A stretch of 64,000 nt of DNA, from contig JBNJCX010000006.1 of NCBI GenBank assembly GCA_051744365.1, positions 1-64,000 of the forward strand, read 5' to 3'. Under the pieces are notes generated by a model. It was given only the letters and a program-made list of their open reading frames with translations, searched no databases and was not told where the DNA came from. The first letter of the stretch is position 1; every line of letters begins with the position of its first letter. Below are positions 1 through 8,432 of this stretch, one piece after another. This DNA is from Gudongella sp051744365 (GTDB taxonomy: Bacteria > Bacillota > Clostridia > Tissierellales > Tissierellaceae). Made by a program: the position numbers and the translations under genes.

Positions 1-72
1 AGTCGAAAATCCTCACTTTCCTAAGTGATTTTTCTTGTTCAAACTTCCGTTTAAGTCTGTATAAAAAAGTAT

Positions 73-93
73 AAAAGGGGTCAGACCCCTTTT
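73..93. repeat. GC-rich hairpin in repeat-like debris
   Basis: A perfect 8-bp stem (AAAAGGGG / CCCCTTTT) closes a 5-base loop. It sits about 35 bases from AAAAAGGACCGTCCC (122-136) and two copies of CAGGCGCATCA (136-146 and 148-158). From memory, such G/C-plus-A/T hairpins and GGACCGTCCC strings accompany REP-type elements mobilised by IS200/IS605-like single-strand transposases in Firmicutes. No transposase is visible here. It could equally be a terminator for something to the left. Confidence 0.4.
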
Positions 94-167
94 TCTCCAA
101 AATATACCAGTTACTTGATGCAAAAAGGACCGTCCCAGGCGCATCACCAGGCGCATCAAGACAATGT

Positions 168-195
168 AAAAGACGAGGCAATAGCACCGTCTTTT
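168..195 (-). terminator. terminator of the bcd-etfBA operon
   Basis: An 8-bp perfect stem (168-175 with 188-195, AAAAGACG/CGTCTTTT) with a 12-base loop lies 17 bases past the etfA stop on the minus strand. The U-run after the stem is short (four), so termination may be leaky. Confidence 0.5.
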
Positions 196-211
196 TAAGT
201 CATAGCTAGGT

Positions 212-1237
212 TTAGTATGGTCTTTCCCTATAAATCCTGATTTCTTCTGTAAGAAGTGGAAGTATCTCCAGTGCATCTCCCACAAGTCCAACATTTGCAA
301 CGCTGAAAATTGCTGCACCTGGGTCCTTGTTTATGGCGATGATATAGTCTGACTTCTCCATTCCTGCAAGATGCTGAACTGCTCCTGATATTCCGCAGGC
401 GATATAAACCTTTGGTCTAACGGTCTTGCCGGTCTGACCAACCTGATGGTCCTTGCCGATAAATCCCTTGTCAACAGCTCCTCTTGAAGCACCAACCTCT
501 GCTCCGATCATCTTTGCACATTCTTCAAGGACGTGGAAATTATCACCGACACCCCTTCCTCCTGAAAGGATAATATCAGCCTTTGTAATATCAACAGCCA
601 TATTGTCCTTTTTAAGGACTTCGATAAGCTTAACCTTATCTTCAATGTTGTCGATATCTACTTCTCTTTTGTCCATTTCAAACTTTCTAGTTTCATCCTT
701 GTGTACAGGCTCCATCACACCCGGTCTGATTGTCGTCATTTGAGGTCTTTTCGTTTCATTGATTATGGTCCCGAAAAGATTTCCTCCAAATGCAGGTCTT
801 GTTACATAAAGCAATGGAGATTCCTCGTTTTCAGGATCAAAATCAAGCTTGGTAGCATCAGCAGTGAGTCCTGTGTCACATCTTGCAGCAATTCTTGGCG
901 CAAGGTCTCTTCCCAGTACAGTTGCCGGTATAAGGATTATATCTGGCTTGTCATTTTTTATTACATCCATAAATAGCTCAGTATATATTTCGGTGCTGTA
1001 GTGCTTCAATTTTTCGTTGTGCAGGAAGATTACCTTGTCTGCGCCGTAGTGACCTGCCATCTGGGCCAGCTCATCTGAATGATCTCCAATTACTATGCCA
1101 ATTACCTTGTAGTCAAGTGAAGGTCTGTCGTTAACTAGTCTTACTGCCTCTCCAAGAAGTTCGAGGGATGAATCATGTACCTTGTTTTCCCGCTCCTCGC
1201 AGAAGACGTATATATCTTTGTATTCAGCTATATTCAT
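212..1237 (-). CDS. etfA: electron transfer flavoprotein subunit alpha
   Basis: Alpha subunit of the FAD-containing electron transfer flavoprotein, the partner of EtfB and of the acyl-CoA dehydrogenase encoded upstream. In anaerobic Firmicutes the Bcd-EtfAB complex couples NADH oxidation to reduction of crotonyl-CoA and ferredoxin. The last third carries the conserved FAD-binding domain (GGRGVG near residue 232, then GASRGAVDKGFI, GQTGK, ACGISGAVQHLAG and INKDPGAAIF). The N-terminal part is the usual Etf alpha/beta domain. The start is at 1237 (MNIAEYKD), because AAGGAGGGA lies just before it and inside the 8-codon longer reading; this gives 341 residues. It is the third gene of bcd-etfB-etfA. 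Bifurcation is inferred from context, not read from a residue. Confidence 0.95.
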   Translation of the reverse strand: MNIAEYKDIYVFCEERENKVHDSSLELLGEAVRLVNDRPSLDYKVIGIVIGDHSDELAQMAGHYGADKVIFLHNEKLKHYSTEIYTELFMDVIKNDKPDIILIPATVLGRDLAPRIAARCDTGLTADATKLDFDPENEESPLLYVTRPAFGGNLFGTIINETKRPQMTTIRPGVMEPVHKDETRKFEMDKREVDIDNIEDKVKLIEVLKKDNMAVDITKADIILSGGRGVGDNFHVLEECAKMIGAEVGASRGAVDKGFIGKDHQVGQTGKTVRPKVYIACGISGAVQHLAGMEKSDYIIAINKDPGAAIFSVANVGLVGDALEILPLLTEEIRIYRERPY

Positions 1238-1250
1238 ATTCAATCCCTCC

Positions 1251-2039
1251 TTATTTCCCAATAAAGTTCATATCCATAAGTATTTCAGCGACCTTCCTAG
1301 CAGAAGACTTTCCATCCAGGTGTAATATATCTGAATTTGAATGGACTTCCTTGGTAAAGGTCTTCTTGACCTTTGTAGGCGAACCCTTAAGACCTATTAT
1401 CGTTGGATCAATATCCAGATCATCAAAACCCTTTAGAGTTACATCTTTTTCAAAAGCATGGGAGATCCCTTTTACATGCATATACCTTGGTTTTGCAATT
1501 GTACTTAATGTTGTTATTACACAAGGCAGTGAGCATTCAAGAACCTCGTAGCTGCTTTCAAGAGCTTTTTTTACAACGATCTTATCCTTGGAAAAATCCA
1601 TTACCTTATCAACATAGGATATCTGGGGTAGACCAAGCTTTTCAGCAGTCTGTGGCCCAACCTGAGCTGTATCTCCGTCAATTGCCTGTCTTCCGGCAAT
1701 TATCAGATCGTAGTCAAGAGTCTTTATATATGCAGCCAGGGTATTTGATGTAGCCCAAGTATCTGCACCTGAAAACTTCCTGTCACTTAAGAGGACTGCA
1801 TCATCGGCTCCCATGGCATAAAGTTCCCTGAGCATGTTCTCTGCCTGGGGAGGACCCATTGTAATTGCAGTTACCTTGGCGCCGTATTTATCCTTAAGCT
1901 GCAGTGCAACTTCCATTCCCGCCAAGTCATCAGGATTTGTAATTGTAGGAACTCCTTCTCTGATTAGGGTACCTTTTTCCTTGTCTATTTTCATTTCCGT
2001 TGTATCAGGAACCTGCTTCAACAATATCAATATATTCAT
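1251..2039 (-). CDS. etfB: electron transfer flavoprotein subunit beta
   Basis: Beta subunit of the electron transfer flavoprotein, 262 residues. It opens with the typical MNILILLKQVPDT and shows the Etf beta signature region (AGRQAIDGDTAQVGPQTAEKLGLPQISYV) at about 115-145. In bifurcating complexes this subunit holds the FAD that splits NADH electrons. It lies 12 bases after the dehydrogenase gene and 13 before the etfA start, so the three are cotranscribed leftward. The other crotonase-pathway genes (thl, hbd, crt) are not in the window. Family assignment is firm; the exact acyl-CoA partner is inferred from gene order. Confidence 0.95.
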   Translation of the reverse strand: MNILILLKQVPDTTEMKIDKEKGTLIREGVPTITNPDDLAGMEVALQLKDKYGAKVTAITMGPPQAENMLRELYAMGADDAVLLSDRKFSGADTWATSNTLAAYIKTLDYDLIIAGRQAIDGDTAQVGPQTAEKLGLPQISYVDKVMDFSKDKIVVKKALESSYEVLECSLPCVITTLSTIAKPRYMHVKGISHAFEKDVTLKGFDDLDIDPTIIGLKGSPTKVKKTFTKEVHSNSDILHLDGKSSARKVAEILMDMNFIGK

Positions 2040-2051
2040 AACACACCTCCG

Positions 2052-3203
2052 TTATCTTAAGATTTTGCTTGCAATAACCATTCTCTGGACTTCAGATGTA
2101 CCCTCGTAGATTTCAGTGATCTTTGCATCTCTGAACATTCTCTCAACCGGGTAATCTCTTGTGTATCCATAGCCACCGTGGAGCTGGATTGACTTTGTGG
2201 TAACCTCCATGGCAACCTCCGATGCGAACAGCTTGGCCATTGCAGCCTCGGAGCTGTAGTTTCTGTTCATATCCTTCGTATATGCAGCTCTGTATACAAG
2301 AAGTCTCGCTGCATCGATTTTTGTCTGAAGATCAGCTATTGTAAATTGGGTGCTCTGGAATGCAGCAATTGGCTTGCCGAACTGCTTTCTTTCCTTTGTA
2401 TACTTAACTGCCTGGTCAAGTGACCCCTGCGCTATTCCAAGAGCCTGGGCAGCAATACCGATTCTGCCGCCGTCTAGTGTTGACATGGCTATCATAAACC
2501 CCTTGCCCTCGGGGCCAAGAAGATTTTCCTTTGGAACCAATATATCCTTAAAAATCAGCTCTGTTGTTGAACTTCCCTTTATTCCAAGCTTGTGTTCGGT
2601 CTTTCCGATTGAGAAGCCTTCCATGTGCTTATCCAGGATAAATGCTGAAATTCCTCTGTTGCCCTTTGATTTGTCAGTCATGGCAAAAACTACATATGTA
2701 TCCGCATAGCCACCGTTTGTAATAAATATTTTTGTGCCATTTATTCTGTAGTAGTCCCCTTCATTTACAGCTACAGTTTGCTGTGTCGCTGCATCTGTTC
2801 CTGCATTTGGTTCAGTAAGTCCGAATGCTCCGAGCTTTTCGCCACTCGCAAGTGGTATAAGATACTTTTGTCTCTGCTCTTCTGTACCGTATGTATAAAT
2901 TGGATTACAAGCCAGAGAGGTATGTGCTGACAGAATAACTCCTGTTGTACCACAAACCTTTGACAGTTCCTCAACAGCAAGTATATATGATAGATTATCT
3001 CCATCAGAACCACCGTACTTGCTTTCAAAGGGTATTCCCATCATACCTATTTCGCTCATCTTATTTACAGTTTCTTCGGGGAATCGCTCTTCCTCGTCGA
3101 TATCTGCTGCTATGGGTTCAACCTCTTTTTCTGCAAATTCCCTGAACAGCTTTTGCATCATTGCCTGTTTTGGGCTAAGATCAAAATTCATTCCTTTGTT
3201 CAA
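2052..3203 (-). CDS. bcd: butyryl-CoA (short-chain acyl-CoA) dehydrogenase
   Basis: FAD-dependent acyl-CoA dehydrogenase, 383 residues, the normal family length. Visible motifs are the FAD/substrate loop FGLTEPNAGTDA (about 125-136), GTKIFITNGG (about 155), KLGIKGSSTTEL, the RKQFGKP segment (about 275), QLHGGYGYTRDYPVER, and the C-terminal IYEGTSEVQR, whose Glu is the catalytic base of short-chain enzymes. The reading frame begins at a TTG with AAAGGGAGT eight bases upstream; an ATG four codons later has no spaced RBS. Linkage to etfBA argues for crotonyl-CoA reduction to butyryl-CoA in amino-acid fermentation. Isovaleryl- or other short-chain specificity cannot be excluded. Confidence 0.9.
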   Translation of the reverse strand: MNKGMNFDLSPKQAMMQKLFREFAEKEVEPIAADIDEEERFPEETVNKMSEIGMMGIPFESKYGGSDGDNLSYILAVEELSKVCGTTGVILSAHTSLACNPIYTYGTEEQRQKYLIPLASGEKLGAFGLTEPNAGTDAATQQTVAVNEGDYYRINGTKIFITNGGYADTYVVFAMTDKSKGNRGISAFILDKHMEGFSIGKTEHKLGIKGSSTTELIFKDILVPKENLLGPEGKGFMIAMSTLDGGRIGIAAQALGIAQGSLDQAVKYTKERKQFGKPIAAFQSTQFTIADLQTKIDAARLLVYRAAYTKDMNRNYSSEAAMAKLFASEVAMEVTTKSIQLHGGYGYTRDYPVERMFRDAKITEIYEGTSEVQRMVIASKILR

Positions 3204-3289
3204 ATAAATCTACTCCCTTTCTATTCGTTAAATAATTAACATGAATCTTCAAAAAAATATCGCCGTTTTTTTTGCTGCCTACAAACTCT

Positions 3290-3317
3290 ATTATAGACCA
3301 CTATGAATATAAATCAA
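3290..3317 (-). promoter_or_regulatory. promoter of bcd-etfBA
   Basis: On the minus strand TTGATT (3317-3312) and TATAAT (3295-3290) are separated by 16 bases, about 87 bases before the bcd start. It is divergent from the heme operon promoter at 3395-3424. Confidence 0.65.
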
Positions 3318-3379
3318 GGGTTTTGGTTGAAAATTGATAAAAATTTAGCAATAGTTTTGATAGAGGAATCATCTTGTTT

Positions 3380-3424
3380 TGGACATTAGTCCACTTGACA
3401 AGAAATTGCGAAATATGGGATACT
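3380..3424 (+). promoter_or_regulatory. promoter and palindrome of the heme operon
   Basis: TTGACA (3395-3400), an 18-base spacer and GATACT (3419-3424) form a sigma-A-like promoter 65 bases before ahbC. A perfect inverted repeat TGGAC-ATTA-GTCCA (3380-3393) lies just upstream of the -35. Its 5-4-5 geometry and centre, about 44 bases before the likely transcription start, recall sites of CRP/FNR-family activators. The regulator is not identified. Confidence 0.6.
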
Positions 3425-3489
3425 ATGTACAAAGTTTTAGAAAAATTTAAAATGTTTTAGTAATAATTATAATTGAAAGGATTGGTCAT

Positions 3490-4659
3490 ATGATTGGGTT
3501 TTCCAAATTATTATGCTCATCAGAGAATTATGGTGACAGGCTGCGTTATGTGCATGGCGCAAACAGTTCAAAACATGGGGTAAACTCAGGGAGTGGTCCG
3601 GTTGTCGTATGGAATTGTACCAACACGTGTAATCTCGCCTGTAGACATTGCTATGCTAATTCCGAGAATAAGAGCTTCAAAGAAGAGCTGACGACAGAAG
3701 AAGCAAAGGAATTTATTGATGATTTATCAGAATATAAGGTTCCGGTACTTCTTATTTCTGGAGGGGAGCCATTACTTAGAAAAGATATATTCGAAATAAT
3801 TAAATATGCCAAGAGTAAGAATATAAGAATTACCATTTCCACAAATGGTACAGTAATAGACAAAGAAGTTGCAGCTAAAATTAAGGAAAACCAGGTAAGC
3901 TATGTGGGTATTAGCATAGATGGAATCGGGGAAAGGCATGACAGTTTTAGAGGAATGAAGGGCAGCTTTGATCTTGCTATGGCAGGAATAAGAAATTGCC
4001 TGGAAATAGGTCAAAAAGTCGGATTGAGGTTTACAATAAACAGGCACAATTACGATCAGCTTGAAGATATATTTGAGTTAATAAAGAAAGAAAAAATTCC
4101 AAGAGTCTGTTTTTACCACTTGGCGTATTCAGGTAGAGGCAACTGTATGATTGATGAGGATCTCACAGATGAAGAAAAGCGTGCAGTTATTGATTTTATA
4201 ATGAAGAAAACAATCGAATTAGGTGACAAGGTTGAGATACTAACTGTTGACAATCATGCAGATGCACCCTATCTATACATAAAAACCAGTGAAAAATATC
4301 CGGAAATGAAGGACCGAGTTTGGGAACTGCTTCAGATGAATGGCGGCAACAGATCAGGAATCGCAATTGCAAATGTTGACTTCAAGGGCGATGTACATCC
4401 AGATCAATTCACTCAGCATCATACCTTCGGCAATATAAGAGAAGCTAAATTCAGCGAGATATGGGAAAGTACAGATAATCCTATCTTGAATGGATTAAGA
4501 AACCGAAAGGAATTATTGAATGGAAGGTGCTCGCAGTGTAAATGGCTCGAAATATGTAACGGGAACCTCAGAGCACGCGGAGAATCTGTAAATGGAGATT
4601 TCTGGGAATCAGATCCAGCATGTTATTTGACTGACAGTGAGATAGGTCTGGTGAAATAA
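3490..4659 (+). CDS. ahbC: radical SAM enzyme AhbC (NirJ1-type), 12,18-didecarboxysiroheme to Fe-coproporphyrin III
   Basis: Radical SAM protein of 389 residues. The cluster motif CNLACRHC (CxxxCxxC) lies at about 49-56 after VVVWNCTNTCN, followed by SGGEPLLR and ISIDG. A C-terminal cysteine-rich SPASM-like region (CSQCKWLEICNGN, then DFWESDPACYL) matches the AhbC/NirJ1 subgroup, which removes the acetate side chains at C2 and C7 of didecarboxysiroheme. It heads the operon and is followed by the siroheme decarboxylase pair, so its substrate is made by its neighbours. The ATG at 3490 has GAAAGGATTGG just upstream. NirJ of heme d1 synthesis is the closest alternative, but no cytochrome cd1 nitrite reductase genes are present. 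Confidence 0.85.
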   Translation: MIGFSKLLCSSENYGDRLRYVHGANSSKHGVNSGSGPVVVWNCTNTCNLACRHCYANSENKSFKEELTTEEAKEFIDDLSEYKVPVLLISGGEPLLRKDIFEIIKYAKSKNIRITISTNGTVIDKEVAAKIKENQVSYVGISIDGIGERHDSFRGMKGSFDLAMAGIRNCLEIGQKVGLRFTINRHNYDQLEDIFELIKKEKIPRVCFYHLAYSGRGNCMIDEDLTDEEKRAVIDFIMKKTIELGDKVEILTVDNHADAPYLYIKTSEKYPEMKDRVWELLQMNGGNRSGIAIANVDFKGDVHPDQFTQHHTFGNIREAKFSEIWESTDNPILNGLRNRKELLNGRCSQCKWLEICNGNLRARGESVNGDFWESDPACYLTDSEIGLVK

Positions 4660-4737
4660 TAAAGATAGTATTTGTTTATGAACTTATACAAAAAATGAAA
4701 TAATATGAAAATGAAAAAAAGAGAGGTGCATCTGCTT

Positions 4738-5202
4738 ATGGACGATATTTCTGTCAGACTCCTTGATATTCTCCAAAATAATTTCCCTGTGGAATCAAGA
4801 CCATTTTTAAAAATATCCCATGATTTGGGCATTGATGAAGATGAAGTAATAGATTTGATAGGTAAATTAAAAAGAGATGGATACATAAGGCGGATTGGAG
4901 GAGTTTTTGATTCCAAGAAGCTTGGATATTTTGGTACCTTGTGCGCGATGAGAGTTCCGGAGAATAAAATCAGTGAGGTTTCAGAAATAGTGAATAGTTT
5001 CACTGAAGTAACCCACAACTATATTAGAACCCATAAATTCAATATGTGGTTTACAATAACAGCATTTTCAGAGGAGAGGATAAGCAATATTATTAGACAG
5101 ATAAAGGATAAAACAGAAATCGAGGATATTATGCAACTTAATTCATTAAAATCTTTTAAGATAAAAGTGAAATTTGATGTTGGAGGAAAGTGTAATGAAT
5201 AA
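4738..5202 (+). CDS. ahbA: siroheme decarboxylase subunit AhbA (Lrp-like)
   Basis: Lrp/AsnC-like protein of 154 residues: an N-terminal winged-helix segment (DDISVRLLDILQNNFPVESRPF) and a C-terminal ferredoxin-like domain with HNYIRTHKFNMWFT (about 97-110). The HNY-R and N-WFT positions are typical of AhbA/NirD-type decarboxylases. With AhbB it converts siroheme to 12,18-didecarboxysiroheme. The start is taken at 4738, since GAGAGGTG precedes it; a longer frame begins at 4705. It overlaps ahbB by 8 bases. A plain Lrp regulator is unlikely given the tandem pair and pathway context. Confidence 0.85.
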   Translation: MDDISVRLLDILQNNFPVESRPFLKISHDLGIDEDEVIDLIGKLKRDGYIRRIGGVFDSKKLGYFGTLCAMRVPENKISEVSEIVNSFTEVTHNYIRTHKFNMWFTITAFSEERISNIIRQIKDKTEIEDIMQLNSLKSFKIKVKFDVGGKCNE

Positions 5203-5674
5203 TAATCTGGATAAAGAAATTATCAAGAGGCTTCAAGAGGATTTTCCTTTGGAGAGGCAGCCATATAAGAAACTGGCAAAGGAGATTCAGATTCCAGAAG
5301 AAAAACTAATGGAGAAGTTGCATGAATTTATGGATAAGGGAATTCTTAAAAGGGTAGGAGCTATACTTCGGCACAGGAAAGTAGGATATAATGCCAACGC
5401 TATGGTTGTATGGAATATTCCGGTTGAAAAGGTTGAGGGAGCAGCTGAAATAATGATTTCATATCCAATGCTAAGTCATTGTTACGAGAGAGAAGCAACA
5501 GATGAATGGCCATATAATACGTATACTATGATTCATTGTGAAAACACTGATGAGTGTGAAAAGATTGTGTCCGAAATTATCGATAAGATTGGGGAATATG
5601 AATATGAGATTCTATATAGCACGGAAGAATTAAAAAAAACCAGCGTGAAATATTTTAACGAGTCTTATTTATAG
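5195..5674 (+). CDS. ahbB: siroheme decarboxylase subunit AhbB (Lrp-like)
   Basis: Second Lrp-like subunit of siroheme decarboxylase, 159 residues. It shows the N-terminal helix-turn-helix-like segment (IIKRLQEDFPLERQPYKKLA), then ILKRVGAILRHRKVGY and the characteristic SHCYERE...WPYNTYTMIH stretch near residues 96-118 shared with NirD/NirL/AhbB proteins. The start at 5195 follows TTGGAGGAAAG, inside the end of ahbA; an in-frame TTG seven codons earlier is less likely. Tight overlap with ahbA fits assembly of a heterodimer. Confidence 0.85.
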   Translation: MNNNLDKEIIKRLQEDFPLERQPYKKLAKEIQIPEEKLMEKLHEFMDKGILKRVGAILRHRKVGYNANAMVVWNIPVEKVEGAAEIMISYPMLSHCYEREATDEWPYNTYTMIHCENTDECEKIVSEIIDKIGEYEYEILYSTEELKKTSVKYFNESYL

Positions 5675-5747
5675 TCTGTGAAATACTTAAACATATTTTG
5701 CCATTGTGAATGACCTATTGAAATATTAATAGAATTGAGGTGATAAC

Positions 5748-6944
5748 TTGATACATATGTTAGGTATAGGTGAAACCATTGAAATTGAAATCAGAGAAAA
5801 GTTTATCATTCCACAAAGACAACTAAAAGACAGCTTAGTGAATCTTCAAAGCATATTTGAAGAGGTTGTCATCCTGAGTACATGCAACAGGACCGAAGTT
5901 TACATAAATAATGAAATGGGAAAGTCAGAATTGATAGAAAAGGTTTTTAATACCCTTAGATGGGATACTCTATACAATGATTACACTTATCAGTTTGAGG
6001 GGGAGGATGCAGTAAACCATCTAATGGAAGTTGCATGTGGTTTCCATTCAAAAATTCTTGGAGAAGACCAGATATTGGGTCAAGTAAGAATTGCATTTGA
6101 AAATGCAAAAGATTCAGGGTTGTTAAATGGAAAACTCCACAGATTGTTCCAGAATGCAATTGCATGCGGAAAGGAGTTTAAACATAAATCCAGACTGAAT
6201 GAGATTCCTGTATCATCTTCATCAATAGCGGTAAAAATAGCTAAAGAAAAGGGAATATCTAGATTTATGATAATTGGATATGGTGAAGTGGGTCAGCTGG
6301 CTTTAAAGTACATAGGCACAGGTGATGGAAGCTATGCATACATTGCAAGAAGAAATCTGCCCAGTTTCATAGAACAAGGAGAAAATTTTAAGTTTATAGA
6401 CTTCAGAGAAATAAAGAAATACTACCAAGAGGTAGATTGCATAATAAGCTGTACATCAGCTCCTCATAATGTCATCTACAAGGAAGACTTGCCTTCTAAG
6501 GATTATTTAATTTTTGATCTGGCAGTACCAAGGGATGTTCATAATGATGTGGAATTGCTTGAAAATGTTAAAGTATATGATATCGATATTATTGATAATT
6601 TGGATCGGGACAATAGGAGGAAAAGAGAGAATATTCTTCTTAGACATAAGTATATCCCAGCAAAGTACACAGAGGAATATTTGAAATGGATTGATTCAAG
6701 AGAAATATGCGTTAAAATAAAAGAAATCCAGGAATATGGAGATGAAGTATATAAAAAAAGGTATGAAACATATAAACATAAAAAGGACAGCAAAGACGAT
6801 GAGGAATTGGTTCAAATGCTACTTAAAAGCACATCAAAGGCATTTGTAAACCGGGCCATTAAAGTATTGAAAGAGGAAAACCAGAAGGGTAGTGGAGAAG
6901 AATGTTTGAGAATTTTGGAGAGGATATTCTGTCCCCAGGAATAG
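5748..6944 (+). CDS. hemA: glutamyl-tRNA reductase
   Basis: Reduces glutamyl-tRNA(Glu) with NADPH to glutamate-1-semialdehyde, the first committed step of C5 tetrapyrrole synthesis. The catalytic region STCNRTEVYI is near residues 43-52, followed by GFHSKILGEDQILGQV, the Rossmann segment MIIGYGEVGQLALKY (about 175-190) and CTSAPHNVI. Length 398 is normal. The start codon is TTG at 5748 with GAGGTG five bases upstream; an ATG three codons in would leave the RBS too far away. The last 43 bases overlap the longest reading of the next gene. Confidence 0.93.
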   Translation: MIHMLGIGETIEIEIREKFIIPQRQLKDSLVNLQSIFEEVVILSTCNRTEVYINNEMGKSELIEKVFNTLRWDTLYNDYTYQFEGEDAVNHLMEVACGFHSKILGEDQILGQVRIAFENAKDSGLLNGKLHRLFQNAIACGKEFKHKSRLNEIPVSSSSIAVKIAKEKGISRFMIIGYGEVGQLALKYIGTGDGSYAYIARRNLPSFIEQGENFKFIDFREIKKYYQEVDCIISCTSAPHNVIYKEDLPSKDYLIFDLAVPRDVHNDVELLENVKVYDIDIIDNLDRDNRRKRENILLRHKYIPAKYTEEYLKWIDSREICVKIKEIQEYGDEVYKKRYETYKHKKDSKDDEELVQMLLKSTSKAFVNRAIKVLKEENQKGSGEECLRILERIFCPQE

Positions 6945-7582
6945 ACAGCATGTTTATATCTGTGATTCCCGGGAAAACAAATGTGTTGGTGATTGGCGGA
7001 GGAAGAGCTGGATTTTTGAAGTCAAAATCCTTTGCTGAGAGAGGATGCAACCTGACTGTAGTATCTAAAGAGTTCATGGACGAATTTCATACGCTTCCTG
7101 TTGAGTATAAAGTAGAGCTTATCCTCGACTCCTACAAGAAGGAACACATTAAAAACAAACATCTTGTTGTTGTAGCAGTGGATAATAAGAATCTGGGTCA
7201 GTCAATAATCCATGATTGCGAATCAAGCTGCAAGTTATATCTTGATTGCAGTGACTATAGCAATGGCATTTTCGGAGTACCTTATCAATCGGGAACTGAG
7301 GAATTCCAGTTTAGCATTCAAACAAGGAGGAAGAACCCTAGCTTGTCGGTTTTCCTAGGCAAAAAAATAAAAGCTATGTTGGCAGCGTATGATGACTTTT
7401 CCATTTATCTATGTGGAGTAAGAAATAAATCAGAGAACTGGAAGGATAATAAAAGTATGATGAAGTTCATGTGTACCGAGGATTTCTTTTTTTTCTACAA
7501 AAAAGGGAAAAGTGATACAATCCTTGAAATGTTCTATGGAGGGAAGCATATTGAAACTAAAAATAGCATCAAGAAAAAGTAA
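6902..7582 (+). CDS. precorrin-2 dehydrogenase (SirC/Met8 N-terminal type)
   Basis: NAD-dependent oxidation of precorrin-2 to sirohydrochlorin is predicted from the Rossmann start NVLVIGGGRAGFLKSKSFAERG and the region LDCSDYSNGIFGVPYQ...FSIQTRRKNPSLSVFLGKKI. This matches the SirC/CysG-N layout, including the Asp that acts in catalysis in Met8. The sequence is rather divergent. Two starts are possible: 6902, which overlaps hemA by 43 bases and follows GTGGAGAAG, and 6950 (MFISVIPG), which lies after the hemA stop and gives a more typical N-terminus. The C-terminus overlaps hemC by 32 bases. No ferrochelatase domain is fused; CbiK, encoded later, likely inserts the metal. Confidence 0.75.
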   Translation: MFENFGEDILSPGIDSMFISVIPGKTNVLVIGGGRAGFLKSKSFAERGCNLTVVSKEFMDEFHTLPVEYKVELILDSYKKEHIKNKHLVVVAVDNKNLGQSIIHDCESSCKLYLDCSDYSNGIFGVPYQSGTEEFQFSIQTRRKNPSLSVFLGKKIKAMLAAYDDFSIYLCGVRNKSENWKDNKSMMKFMCTEDFFFFYKKGKSDTILEMFYGGKHIETKNSIKKK

Positions 7583-8423
7583 ATTGGCTCAAATGCAGAC
7601 TGAAATAATAATGGAACTTATTTATGAAAGGCATGGTGTACAAACCGAGAAATATCTTATGGATACACAGGGAGATATGATTCTAGATATAAGCCTGGAA
7701 AAAATTGGCGGTAAAGGTTTGTTCACAAAAGATATTGAAATTGCTTTGCTTGAAAAAAGAGCAGATGCTGCGGTACATAGTATGAAAGATGTTCCATATG
7801 CATTAAATGATGCCTTTGAAATTTCAGCAATCCTTCAAAGGGTGGATGTAAGGGATGTGCTTATATCCAGGGAAGGAAGAACCTTAAGAAATCTCAGAAA
7901 GGGTTCGATAATTGGAACCAGCAGCAATAGAAGAGCTGCACAATTGAAAGAGATAAGGCCGGACATAATGGTAGTTCCTGTAAGAGGGAACATTCAGACC
8001 AGAATTTCCAAGATTGAAAAGGAAAACCTGGATGGAATAATTCTTGCAGCCGCAGGAGTTAAGAGAATGAAGCTTGAATCAATTATAACTGAGTATCTGG
8101 ACCCCGAGGAGTTTGTACCTGCGGTAGGACAGGGAGCATTGGGAGTGGAGGTATTTAAAGAATCAGAAGATATCCAGTTATTCAGAAGTCTAGATGATTT
8201 TGAGACCAGAATATGCGTAGAAGCAGAAAGAAGCTTTATGAAGGAGCTGCAAGGAGGTTGTCATTCTGCAATGGGAGCCTATGCGGTTGTTGAAGGTACA
8301 AAGATGAAAATCATTGGAATATTCGATGTTGCTGGAAAATTGACAAAAAAGACCATATCAGGTGTTAAAGAGGAGTATCTTCAGCTAGGAGTAGAGCTGG
8401 CACAAAAAATATTAAAAGGTTAG
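7551..8423 (+). CDS. hemC: porphobilinogen deaminase (hydroxymethylbilane synthase)
   Basis: Polymerises four porphobilinogens to hydroxymethylbilane. The N-terminus KIASRKSKLAQMQTE, the acidic loop KGLFTKDIE, HSMKDVP and the dipyrromethane-cofactor cysteine in ELQGGCHSAMG (about residue 237) are all present. The start is TTG at 7551: GGAGGG lies seven bases before it and the protein then begins at the conserved KIASR. The GTG 13 codons upstream gives a non-homologous extension. Length 290 is within family range. Confidence 0.93.
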   Translation: MKLKIASRKSKLAQMQTEIIMELIYERHGVQTEKYLMDTQGDMILDISLEKIGGKGLFTKDIEIALLEKRADAAVHSMKDVPYALNDAFEISAILQRVDVRDVLISREGRTLRNLRKGSIIGTSSNRRAAQLKEIRPDIMVVPVRGNIQTRISKIEKENLDGIILAAAGVKRMKLESIITEYLDPEEFVPAVGQGALGVEVFKESEDIQLFRSLDDFETRICVEAERSFMKELQGGCHSAMGAYAVVEGTKMKIIGIFDVAGKLTKKTISGVKEEYLQLGVELAQKILKG

Positions 8424-8432
8424 GAGATTGTT

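Noticed and set aside
13..318. 101-codon minus-strand frame at the left edge
   Set aside because: It overlaps the etfA 3' end, the terminator and the repeat-like hairpin, and has no RBS or recognisable domain.
3490..4659. Heme d1 biosynthesis (NirJ) role for the radical SAM gene
   Set aside because: No nirS or other d1-specific genes are present, and AhbA/AhbB/AhbD-type partners are, so the Ahb heme route is preferred.
4738..5674. Two Lrp-like genes read as amino-acid-responsive regulators
   Set aside because: The tandem pair, the HNY-R and WPYN motifs and the heme operon setting fit siroheme decarboxylase subunits better.
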